Below are positions 34,324-42,159 of a stretch of DNA of 64,000 nucleotides, piece after piece. The notes beneath the pieces were generated by a model, which saw only the letters and a program-made list of their open reading frames with translations, was not told the origin of the DNA and did not search any database. The position numbers and the translations under genes are program-made. Source of the DNA: an uncultured Myxococcales bacterium (GTDB taxonomy: Bacteria; Myxococcota_A; UBA9042; DTJE01); NCBI GenBank assembly GCA_903847405.1, contig CAINDP010000082.1, positions 17,344 through 81,343 of the forward strand, read 5' to 3'. How positions within the stretch are numbered: position 1 is the stretch's first letter; the number at the start of each line of letters is the position of its first letter.

Positions 34324-35808
34324 TCAAACGGCGGAGGCGCGTTCGAGGTATTCCAGTAGGGTTCGGGCGGCAAACCCGGTCCCCCCCCTGGGCCCCAGGG
34401 CATGCTCCTTTTTCAGGAACGAGGGGCCGGCGATATCCAGGTGCGCGTGTGCGTGCCCGTCGGTGAAGTCCGACAGGAACAGGGCGCCCTGGGTGGCGCC
34501 GCCCCAGCGTTCGCCGACGTTCTTGAGATCCGCGATGTCGCTGTGCAGTTGTCCGCGGAGCGCCTCATACATCGGCAGTCGCCACAGGTCCTCGCCCGCC
34601 CGGGCCCCGGCGTCCAGCAGGGCCCCGGCCAGGGCGTCGTCGGTCGTGAAGACCCCGGCCGCGTGCTCGCCCAGGGCCACCACGCAGGCGCCCGTCAGCG
34701 TGGCGACGTCGATGACGCGCCCCGCGCCGCGGCGGATGGCCAGGGTGATCGCGTCGGCCAGGACCAGGCGTCCCTCGGCGTCGGTGTCGACCACCTCGAC
34801 GGTGCGGCCGGACAACGACGTGATCACGTCGCCCGGGCGCATCGCGTTCGAGCCCACCAGGTTGTCCGCCACGGCCAGCCACCCGTCCACCGCCACGGGG
34901 ACGCCCAGGCGGGGCAGGGCCAGCATCACGGCCAGGACCGTCGCGGCGCCCGCCATGTCGCCCTTCATGTCGTCGATGCCGCCCCGGGGCTTGAGGTGCA
35001 GGCCGCCCGCATCGAAGGTGACGCCCTTGCCCACCAGGGCGATGGGTGCGCCGACGGCCCCCGTCGGCCGCCAGGACAGGCGGACCAGGTAGGGCCCGTC
35101 GGTCCCCCCGGCGCCCACGGCCAGCAGCAGGCCTGCGCCCAGGGTCGCCAGCGCGTTCCGGTCCAGCACTTCGACGTCCAGGCCGGCCGCCAGCCCCGCG
35201 GTCCGGGCGTGTTCCGCGAAGGTGCGGGGCGTCAGGTCGGCGGCGGGCGTGTTCACGAGGTCGCGGACCCCCAGCACCGAGGACGCGTGGACGTCGGCGC
35301 GGACCAGGGTGGCCGTCGCGCCGGGCAGGTCGATGGCCGACGTCAGCGTCCACGCGGTCGGCGTCGGATCGTCCCGATCGCGCGTGCGGTAGCGATCGAA
35401 GGCGTAGGCGCCCAGCCGGAGCCCCACGGCCGCCGCGGCCAGGGCGTCCGCGCCCTCGGCAGGGAGGACCAGCGTGGCGGACGCGGTTCGCGGCGTGGCC
35501 AGGCGGGCGGCCCGGGCCGCGAGGGCCTGGATTCGCGACAGGGACAGATCCCCGGCCTTCCCCGCCCCCAGGAATGTGATCCGCGATGGGTGGCTGGTGA
35601 TTGAGGGCGTCAGCGTCAGTTCCGATTCGAAGCGCCCCGTGAAGGCTTCCCGTTCGGCCAGGCGTCCCGGGAATCCGTTCAGGGCGGCATCCACCTCGGC
35701 AAACCGGGGATCGCCGGCCAGGCCGCCTTCCAGGACAGGAACGACCAGCAGGTCCGGGGCCCCGGCAAGTGGCGCACCGGCCCGGTACGTGACGGAAATC
35801 ACGCGCAT
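34324..35808 (-). CDS. pepA: Leucyl aminopeptidase (M17)
   Basis: A 494-residue cytosolic, hexameric, two-metal aminopeptidase. Metal and catalytic motifs: VGKGVTFDAGGLHLKP (Lys, Asp), GDMAGAATVL (Asp) and DTDAEGRLVLAD (Asp, Glu, Arg), where the usual NTDAEGRL has Asp for the first Asn. The C-terminal domain shows DVATLTGACVVALGEHAAG and HLDIAGPSF. The N-terminal macro-like domain is typical. GGAGGTCGATCC precedes ATG 35808. Besides peptide turnover, M17 enzymes can bind DNA in some bacteria, but nothing here indicates that. Confidence 0.94.
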   Translation of the reverse strand: MRVISVTYRAGAPLAGAPDLLVVPVLEGGLAGDPRFAEVDAALNGFPGRLAEREAFTGRFESELTLTPSITSHPSRITFLGAGKAGDLSLSRIQALAARAARLATPRTASATLVLPAEGADALAAAAVGLRLGAYAFDRYRTRDRDDPTPTAWTLTSAIDLPGATATLVRADVHASSVLGVRDLVNTPAADLTPRTFAEHARTAGLAAGLDVEVLDRNALATLGAGLLLAVGAGGTDGPYLVRLSWRPTGAVGAPIALVGKGVTFDAGGLHLKPRGGIDDMKGDMAGAATVLAVMLALPRLGVPVAVDGWLAVADNLVGSNAMRPGDVITSLSGRTVEVVDTDAEGRLVLADAITLAIRRGAGRVIDVATLTGACVVALGEHAAGVFTTDDALAGALLDAGARAGEDLWRLPMYEALRGQLHSDIADLKNVGERWGGATQGALFLSDFTDGHAHAHLDIAGPSFLKKEHALGPRGGTGFAARTLLEYLERASAV

Positions 35809-36123
35809 GGATCGACCTCCCCCGCAGTTTTCGTTCGGTGCGATGCGCTCAGCCTACTCCAGGAAAGCGTGCGCTGTCGAGGTCGATCCGGCGGGGAAGG
35901 GGGGAAAACGCGTCTCATTGATCGGCCCGAGACGACTCCGGCTCCGGCGAGAGATTGCTGCGCAATCCGCTCGCCTACACCTGCGTGCTCGGGCGGCCCC
36001 TGAAAACCGGAGAGGATCGGGAGACTATTGACAGAGGAGGCCGCCACGGCGCATCTTTGGGCGCTTGCCTGGATCCAAGGAATCGGCGGTCCGTACGGCA
36101 AGCAGTTGTCTTGAGGTAGGGCC
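35809..36123 (+). other. Intergenic region between pepA and the sugar transferase gene
   Basis: No gene is seen. It holds a full copy of the ~74-bp hairpin repeat (35923-35996) and a perfect TTGACA at 36028-36033 as a possible -35 box; the -10 partner 17-18 bp later (GCATCT/CATCTT) is poor. GAGGTAGGG near 36113 is the ribosome site of the next gene. Confidence 0.6.
35923..35996 (+). repeat. ~74-bp dispersed hairpin repeat, copy A
   Basis: It runs from CGGCCCGAG to CTCGGGCGG; the ends CCCGAG/CTCGGG pair. It contains CTCCGGCTCCGGCGAGAG, then an inner hairpin ATTGC-TGC-GCAAT. Copies at 38185 and 60772 have GTTTCC-TGC-GGAAAC at the same place, so both arms changed together. Confidence 0.8.
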
Positions 36124-37386
36124 ATGTCATCCATCCGGAGCCTCCTCCGCAGACCCACCCGGCCCGATCTGCCGTGGATGCTGCCCGAGGACGAGTTCCG
36201 GCGCCTGCTGGAGCGCGAGCGCGCCCGGGCCGAGCGGAACCGACGTTCCTTCTCCGTGGTCGAACTGGAAACGGCCGCCGCTTCCGTGCCGCTGATCGTC
36301 CGGGTGCTGGACCTGCTGAAGAACCGCCGTCGCCTGACGGACGACATCGGGTGGATCCGCAAGGACGCCATCGGGGTCCTGCTGGCCGAAACCGACGGGG
36401 CCGGGGCGGCCAGCTACCTGGAGGACATCCGGAAACTGCTGGCCAAGGCGGAGTGCGCGCTTCCGGCCCGGTTGTTCGTGTACGAAGGGGACGCGTTCGA
36501 CGGCGGGAACCTCGGGTTTGAACGGCGCCGCCCCGGCGAGACGCAATCGGCCTTCCGTCGCCGGGCCCAGGATCGGCAGGATCCCTCGGCGCCCCCGCCC
36601 TCGTGGCCTCCCCGGACTCCGGCGGATGGCCCGCCGCCGCCCGCGGTCCCGGCAGGGGACGGCGGGAACCGCGGCGCGATGCCCGTGCCGACCGACCGGC
36701 AGCCCGACTCCGATCCGGACGGGGAACCCCCTGCGACCTTCGGCCCGGAAGCCGGTGTGGCCGACATGCAGGACCTGTTCCAGCAGCCCCTGCCCTGGTG
36801 GAAGCGCGCGACGGACGTCGTCGGGGGGTGGCTCCTCCTGGTGGGCATTTCGCCCGTGCTGCTGCTGATCGCGGTGCTGGTGAAGGCGACCAGCCGGGGG
36901 CCGATCATCTTCCGTCAGTGGCGGGCGGGCCGCGGGGGCCAGCCGTTCCTGTTCTACAAGTTCCGGACGATGATCGACGGCGCCGACGCCCTGAAGGAGG
37001 GACTTCGGGCGTCCAACGAGGTTTCGGGCCCGGTGTTCAAGATGCGGCGGGACCCCCGCGTGACGGCGCTGGGGCGGGTCCTGCGGCGATCCAGCCTGGA
37101 CGAACTGCCCCAGTTGTGGAACGTCATCAAGGGCGACATGTCGCTGGTGGGCCCCCGTCCGCCGACCCTGGACGAGGTGCCGAAGTACCTGGACTGGCAG
37201 CGTCGCCGCCTGGACCTGACGGGCGGCATCACGGGGCTGTGGCAGGTCAGCGGCCGGAACGACGTGTCCTTCGAGGAGTGGATGCGGATGGACATCCGCT
37301 ATTCGCGGACCCGGTCGCCCATGAACGACCTTCGAATCCTGCTCAGGACCATCCGCGCGGTGGTGACGGGCCGCGGCGCTTCGTAG
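36124..37386 (+). CDS. Exopolysaccharide initiating sugar-1-phosphate transferase with N-terminal regulatory-like domain
   Basis: A 420-residue protein. The C-terminal half (about 220-420) is a bacterial sugar transferase that moves a hexose-1-phosphate to undecaprenyl phosphate, starting a surface glycan. One membrane helix follows KRATDVVGG, and the motifs FYKFRTM, DELPQLWNVIKGDMSLVGPRP and GITGLWQVSGR are intact. The first ~135 residues resemble a worn GGDEF-like fold (DEFRRLLERERARAERNRRSF...IRKDAIGVLL) without the catalytic GGDEF, joined by a Pro-rich linker (180-215). This suggests a regulatory or scaffolding domain. No glycosyltransferase cluster follows, so it may serve a remote locus. 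Confidence 0.9.
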   Translation: MSSIRSLLRRPTRPDLPWMLPEDEFRRLLERERARAERNRRSFSVVELETAAASVPLIVRVLDLLKNRRRLTDDIGWIRKDAIGVLLAETDGAGAASYLEDIRKLLAKAECALPARLFVYEGDAFDGGNLGFERRRPGETQSAFRRRAQDRQDPSAPPPSWPPRTPADGPPPPAVPAGDGGNRGAMPVPTDRQPDSDPDGEPPATFGPEAGVADMQDLFQQPLPWWKRATDVVGGWLLLVGISPVLLLIAVLVKATSRGPIIFRQWRAGRGGQPFLFYKFRTMIDGADALKEGLRASNEVSGPVFKMRRDPRVTALGRVLRRSSLDELPQLWNVIKGDMSLVGPRPPTLDEVPKYLDWQRRRLDLTGGITGLWQVSGRNDVSFEEWMRMDIRYSRTRSPMNDLRILLRTIRAVVTGRGAS

Positions 37387-37403
37387 ACGACGCGCCCGCC
37401 GGT

Positions 37404-38054
37404 TCAGCGGCCCGCGCGACGCCGCCGGATCACCCAGCGGACCAGCAGCGCCGCCACCACCAGGCCCACCACGATCCAGGCGACCAGCCCGAAGGCCTGG
37501 AAGGCGGACTGGATCCGATCCAGGTTCGCGCCCAGGGCCACGCCGGCGGCCACCAGCAGGGCGTTCCACAACAGGGCGGAAATCCCGGCGAAGAACATCA
37601 CCCGGCCGAACCGCATGCCCCCCATTCCCGCCGCGACGAACAGGAACGCCCGGATGCCCGGGAGGAAGCGGTTCAGGACGATGGCCACCTCGCCCCACCG
37701 GGCGAAGGCCCGGGAGGAGCGCTCGGCCCCGTCGAGTGCCTGGCGGACCAGGGAGGATCGGGCCAGGCGGGAGGCGAACCGCGTGGGCGGCGCATCGATG
37801 TCGTTGGACCGGGCCAGCAGGACGCCCACCCGGAAGTCGATCGCCGCCCCGGCGAGGCTGCCGGCGAGGGTGGCGATGAACATCCCGGGCAGCGACAGCC
37901 CCGAGGTCACGACCAGGACCGCCCCGGCCACCGTGACCGTGTCGCCCGGAAAGGGCGGAACGATGTACTCGACCAGCGACGCCAGGGCCAGCACCAGCAG
38001 GGTGACCCCCGGGTTCGCGCCGGCCAGCAGGGAGACTGCCTCGATCAGGGACAC
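37404..38054 (-). CDS. DedA/SNARE-associated family membrane protein
   Basis: A 216-residue inner-membrane protein with about five hydrophobic segments. The family signature is visible: EYIVPPFPGDTVTVAGA in the first re-entrant half, NRFLPGIRAFLFVAAGMGGM in the second (with conserved Arg and Pro-Gly) and a basic C-terminus RRRRAGR. DedA proteins are lipid transporters/scramblases, many recycling undecaprenyl phosphate. This would fit the adjacent sugar transferase, though it is on the opposite strand (17 bp apart, convergent). Start GTG 38054 is preferred because GAGGGG lies 5 bp upstream; ATG 38102 has no good site. Confidence 0.88.
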   Translation of the reverse strand: MSLIEAVSLLAGANPGVTLLVLALASLVEYIVPPFPGDTVTVAGAVLVVTSGLSLPGMFIATLAGSLAGAAIDFRVGVLLARSNDIDAPPTRFASRLARSSLVRQALDGAERSSRAFARWGEVAIVLNRFLPGIRAFLFVAAGMGGMRFGRVMFFAGISALLWNALLVAAGVALGANLDRIQSAFQAFGLVAWIVVGLVVAALLVRWVIRRRRAGR

Positions 38055-38149
38055 GCTACCCCTCGGATTTGATTCGGTTCCCTCGACGCCGTATACTACC
38101 ATGCCTTTCCCGTTCCGGCGGGAAGGCGGAAGGACGATTCCAATTTCCG

Positions 38150-38175
38150 CCGGAGCCGGAGTCGACTCGGGCCGT
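38150..38175 (-). repeat. Partial copy of the ~74-bp hairpin repeat
   Basis: On the reverse strand it gives CGGCCCGAGTCGACTCCGGC plus TCCGG, the left end of the repeat, and then diverges. It lies about 10 bp from the full copy at 38185, in the same orientation. Confidence 0.7.
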
Positions 38176-38184
38176 TGAATGGCG

Positions 38185-38259
38185 CCGCCCGAGCACGGAG
38201 GCGCAGGCGATGGGTTTCCGCAGGAAACTCTCGCCGGAGCCGGAGTCGACTCGGGCCGG
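38185..38259 (-). repeat. ~74-bp dispersed hairpin repeat, copy C
   Basis: On the reverse strand it runs from CGGCCCGAGTCGACTCCGG through CGGCGAGAG, the inner hairpin GTTTCC-TGC-GGAAAC, CCCATCGCCTGCGCCTCCG, to TGCTCGGGCGG. It is the best-formed copy and lies between the divergent DedA-like and transglycosylase genes. Confidence 0.8.
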
Positions 38260-38287
38260 TTGATAGATCCCTGGGAACCGGGAGTGC

Positions 38288-40552
38288 ATGGTGGGGCGCG
38301 CAGGGGCGACAGTCGGACTGGTGGCGCGGGCTGCCACCGCCCTGGCGCTGATCTGCGCGGTCCGCACCGCGACCGCCGCGCCCTGCGACGCCCCCGACCC
38401 GACCCCCCTGTACCGGACGGATCCCGGGTTTGCGAAGGCCCGGACCGCCGCCCTGGCAGGGCGTACCGACGAGGCGCTGGCCCTGCTGGAGGCCTGGCGG
38501 GAAACCCCCGGGGCGCCTCCGGGGGCCCTGGTGGACTGGATGGCGGGACGGTGGCTGGAGGATGCGGCCCGGCCGGCCGAGGCCCTGCGGCGGTTCATGT
38601 CCGTCACCGGTTCGCCGCTGGACGACGACGCCCGCCTGCGCGAGGGACGGCTGCACCTGCAGACCGGCGACCTGGCCCGGGCGCGTGCGGCGTTTGCGGG
38701 TATTTCCCCTGCGTCCAGGCACTGGGCCGGGGCGCGCCTGGCGCTGGCCGAGGCCCTGGTTCGGGAAGGACGGGCCGGGGCCGCGCGGGTCGTGCTGTCG
38801 GACCTGATGCGGGATGATCTGCCGTCCGATCAGCGGTCCGGCGCGACCCTGGCCCTGGTGCGGGCGCTGGCAGCCCAGGGGGACGTCGAGACGGCCCGGC
38901 GCCTGGCCCGGGCCGCCTGGCTGGAAACCGCGCCGGGTTCCGCCGGCACGGACCTGGCCCGGGAACTGGCCGTCCGGGGACGGCCCCTGACGACGCTGGA
39001 CGAGTACCTCCGGACCCTGATGAAGGCGGATCCCCGGGACGCGGCGCGGATCGCCCGCTGGGCCCGGACGCACCGGAAGGATGCCGACGCGCTGGACCCC
39101 GGGCTGGCGGACCTGGCCCGGGGGATCGCGATCCAGGGGGATCCCCGGAACCGCGACGCGACGCTGCAGGCCCTGGAACGCGCCGAAGGGCTGGCCCTGA
39201 ACGCGACGCTGGGCGCCGTGGCCGCCTACGAACGGGGCGACGTGCTGGTGAACGGCGGGGACGACCGGGCGGCCCGTGTGCAGTTCCTGGCTGCCTACGA
39301 CCGGGACCCGGGCGGTCCCCTGGCGGCCGACGCGGCCTTTTCGGTGGCGCGATGCGCGGCCCGAACCGGCGACCCGGCGGGGGCCGTGGCGATCCTGGAT
39401 CGCGTGTCCGCGGCCGACCCGCCCCTGGCGCCGGACGTCCGGGTGCGGTGGGAAGCGGCGCTGGCGTGGATGCTGTCCGGGCGGACGGACCCGGCGCTGG
39501 CGGCCCTGGACCGGATCCTGACGCGGCTGGATCGGGGCGAGGGGCTACCCTACGGGTCGGCCGAGCGTGCCCGGTACTTCCGGGGCGTGCTGATGCTGTC
39601 CGCCGGGCACCGGGACCTGGCGCTGGCCGACTTGCGGCGCGTTGCCCGGAACGACCCCCACACCTGGTACGGCGTCCTGGCCCGCGAACGCTTGTCCGAG
39701 GCGGGGGACACGCCGCCGCCGCCCTACCGGGATCCGACCTGCCAGGCATCCCGGGGGCCCGTGTGGCTGTGGCGCCTGGGGTACCGGGAGGAGGCCCGCG
39801 CCGAGATGTCCGCCCGGGCGTCGGCGGGCCTGCTGGACGAGGCATCGGCCCGGGTGCTGGCGCATCTTCTGGCCGATCCGTCCCTGGGCGAGGCCCGGGC
39901 GCGCGTCCGGGACTACCTGCGGGGACCCCGGGCCGAAGGGGACCAGTTCCTGGTGGACGCCGCCTATCCCCAGCCCTTCGGGGGCGAGGTGGCGACGGCC
40001 ACGGCGGAATCCGACCTGGATCCGGCGCTGGTCTACGGCGTCATGCGGGTCGAAAGCGCCTTCCATCCCAGGGCCCGGTCGCCGAAGGGCGCCGTGGGCC
40101 TGATGCAGTTGCTGCCGGCCTCGGCCCGGCGCGTGGCCCTGTCGGTCCTGGGCGATCGCAAGGTGGCCGGCGGGCTGTGGCGCCCGGCCAACAACGTCCG
40201 CCTGGGGACCGCCTACCTGTCCACGCTGTCGCAGCACTTCCGGGGCCACGCGCCGCTGGTCCTGGCGGGCTACCACGCGGGGCCCGGCGCGGCCCGGCGG
40301 TTCCATCGCACGCTGGGGGCCCTGCCCACGGACCTGTTCGTGGAGGCCCTCCCGTACGCGGCGACGACGACCTACGTGAAGCGCGTCGTGGCCTACGCGG
40401 CGGGATACCGGGCGCTGCTGGACGACGGCACGCGCGGGCCCCTGGTCGTGCAGCCGCATCCCCCGACGTCCCTGGGGCCGTTCATGGAGCCCCGTCGCCC
40501 CGAACCGCGGGTCGTCGTGCCCGCGTCGAAGTCGGTCGCCCGCATCCCCTGA
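38288..40552 (+). CDS. Soluble-type lytic murein transglycosylase
   Basis: A 754-residue exported enzyme that cleaves peptidoglycan glycan strands with 1,6-anhydro product. Signal peptide to about residue 31 (RTATAA-PC). A long helical superhelix follows, with TPR-like Ala/Leu repeats (about 40-540). The C-terminal SLT domain has the catalytic Glu589 in VMRVESAFHPRA, then KGAVGLMQLLPASA, NVRLGTAYLSTL and LAGYHAGPGAARR, the lysozyme-like motifs of family 1 transglycosylases. Size and layout match Slt70-like enzymes. ATG 38288 follows GGGAG. The C-terminal 40 residues are Pro-rich and variable. Confidence 0.92.
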   Translation: MVGRAGATVGLVARAATALALICAVRTATAAPCDAPDPTPLYRTDPGFAKARTAALAGRTDEALALLEAWRETPGAPPGALVDWMAGRWLEDAARPAEALRRFMSVTGSPLDDDARLREGRLHLQTGDLARARAAFAGISPASRHWAGARLALAEALVREGRAGAARVVLSDLMRDDLPSDQRSGATLALVRALAAQGDVETARRLARAAWLETAPGSAGTDLARELAVRGRPLTTLDEYLRTLMKADPRDAARIARWARTHRKDADALDPGLADLARGIAIQGDPRNRDATLQALERAEGLALNATLGAVAAYERGDVLVNGGDDRAARVQFLAAYDRDPGGPLAADAAFSVARCAARTGDPAGAVAILDRVSAADPPLAPDVRVRWEAALAWMLSGRTDPALAALDRILTRLDRGEGLPYGSAERARYFRGVLMLSAGHRDLALADLRRVARNDPHTWYGVLARERLSEAGDTPPPPYRDPTCQASRGPVWLWRLGYREEARAEMSARASAGLLDEASARVLAHLLADPSLGEARARVRDYLRGPRAEGDQFLVDAAYPQPFGGEVATATAESDLDPALVYGVMRVESAFHPRARSPKGAVGLMQLLPASARRVALSVLGDRKVAGGLWRPANNVRLGTAYLSTLSQHFRGHAPLVLAGYHAGPGAARRFHRTLGALPTDLFVEALPYAATTTYVKRVVAYAAGYRALLDDGTRGPLVVQPHPPTSLGPFMEPRRPEPRVVVPASKSVARIP

Positions 40553-40657
40553 TCGCGAAAAGACGGCAAATCCCCCCCTTGAGAACACGTGTCGTGCGAC
40601 GTTTTCTTGCCCCCCCGAAATTCGGCAATCTACGATCGGTGCTCGCACAGACCTGAC

Positions 40658-42067
40658 ATGGTGAGCATGACAACGACCCCCCCGGAAGTTCGCGGGAAGA
40701 TGCGCCTGGGGATCCGGGTGGCCGCCCTGGCCCTGCCGATCGTCGCCTGCTACCAGGCCGTCGAGGCGCCTTCCTGCCGGACCGTGGCCGACTGTCCCTC
40801 GGGCCAGGGGTACGCCGCGTGCGAGGACGGCTACTGCTTCACGCGGGGCCACTGCGACGGCAAGGCGCCGGTGGCCGGCGACGGGTGCTGCGCCGTGACC
40901 GAGGGCGACCGCACGCCCGACACGGATTGCCTGGTGGCCGACCTGGACCTGGGGTGCCGGGACCCGGCGGGCCCCGTGGCGGATGCCCTGGGCGGCCTGT
41001 TCGTGACGTGCCGCTCCGTGGATGCGATGGGCATTTCGACCGTGGTCCTGAAGCGCATCGATCCCTCCGGGACGATCGGATCCCCCGAGGTCGTGGGGCC
41101 GGCGTCGGCGATCCTGCCGCCGCTGGTCAGCCGCGGGACGGACGTGTACGTCGCGTTCGCCGGGGGCGTCGTGCGGCGTGACGGCGCGACGGGCGTTCTG
41201 ACCAGACTGGAATCGGAATCCCCCGTCGGCGGGCTGGCGTCCACGGGCGACGGCGACGGCTTCCACTCGGTGGTGGGCTGGCCGACGGCGTCGGGGGACA
41301 TCGTGCTGTACGACGAATTCGTGGCGGCCACGCAGGTCTTCACGGCGGGGCCCACGGTGCCCGGAACGACCGGCGTGTTCCCGCCGACCGTGTCGTCCAG
41401 CGGACGGCGGATGTACGTGCTGTGGCACGACGGGACGCTGCATTCGATAGAAACCGCGACGACCCCCCGGGGCGCCGTGTCCTCGATGGTCCTGCCGGCG
41501 CACCCGGTGGCGCCGCCGGTGGAGGTGGACGGGCGGATCTTCGTGGCTCTGGAAGGGGGGACGCTGGTCGCCCTGGCCGAGCGGCGGCCCGACTTCCAGA
41601 AGGTCTGGGACCTGTCCCTGGGCGGCGAGGTCGCCGGCGGCCTGCTGGTGGACCCGACGGGCGCCGTGACGGCGGTCCTGGCGTCCGGGGACGTGGTGGT
41701 CGTCCGGGACCTGGTGGACCGCGGATCGCTGGTGGGACGGGGGAACTTCGGGGGCGCGGTGGGCGGCCTGTACCCCTTCCTGGGCGCGGCGCCCCGGGTG
41801 GTGGCGGTGACGGCCGAGGGCACGGGCGTGACGTCGCTGCGGCGGCAGGACGACGGCGGCGGCGTGACGTTCGACGCGGGGCTGTCCTTCGGGATCCCCG
41901 TGGCGATCGTCGGCGCCCCGCTGCTGATCGGGCGGCAGGTGTGGATGGTCACCGGGTCCCAGCGCCTGGTGGCGTGGCAGTTCCCCGACGACCTTCCGGC
42001 CGGCCGCTTCGTGCGGGCCGGGGCGGACGCGGGCGGTACGGGGCGGACGACGGCTGCGGTTCCGTGA
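40658..42067 (+). CDS. Predicted lipoprotein with Cys-rich head and beta-propeller-like body
   Basis: About 469 residues. A signal peptide ends in lipobox PIVAC. A short Cys-rich head follows (DCPSGQGYAACEDGYCF...GDGCCAVTEGDRTPDTDC), the kind used in Myxococcota surface proteins. The remainder (about 85-450) is beta-strand repeats like PQQ/WD40 propellers: VYVAFAGGVVRRDGATG, MYVLWHDGTLHSIET, IFVALEGGTLVALAE and VWMVTGSQRLVAWQ. No catalytic motif is seen. The start is uncertain: ATG 40658, 40667 or 40700 all keep a workable signal peptide. A possible promoter TTGCCC-18-TACGAT (40607-40636) lies upstream. It is the first of three co-directional surface lipoprotein genes. Confidence 0.75.
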   Translation: MVSMTTTPPEVRGKMRLGIRVAALALPIVACYQAVEAPSCRTVADCPSGQGYAACEDGYCFTRGHCDGKAPVAGDGCCAVTEGDRTPDTDCLVADLDLGCRDPAGPVADALGGLFVTCRSVDAMGISTVVLKRIDPSGTIGSPEVVGPASAILPPLVSRGTDVYVAFAGGVVRRDGATGVLTRLESESPVGGLASTGDGDGFHSVVGWPTASGDIVLYDEFVAATQVFTAGPTVPGTTGVFPPTVSSSGRRMYVLWHDGTLHSIETATTPRGAVSSMVLPAHPVAPPVEVDGRIFVALEGGTLVALAERRPDFQKVWDLSLGGEVAGGLLVDPTGAVTAVLASGDVVVVRDLVDRGSLVGRGNFGGAVGGLYPFLGAAPRVVAVTAEGTGVTSLRRQDDGGGVTFDAGLSFGIPVAIVGAPLLIGRQVWMVTGSQRLVAWQFPDDLPAGRFVRAGADAGGTGRTTAAVP

Positions 42068-42159
42068 GGTCGCCCCCGCATGCAGGTGCGGGCGGGCGTG
42101 GTGCGCAGCGTTCAGAATTCGTGGGGGACCGACAGGAAGAAGGGAGAGGCGACGTGGGC

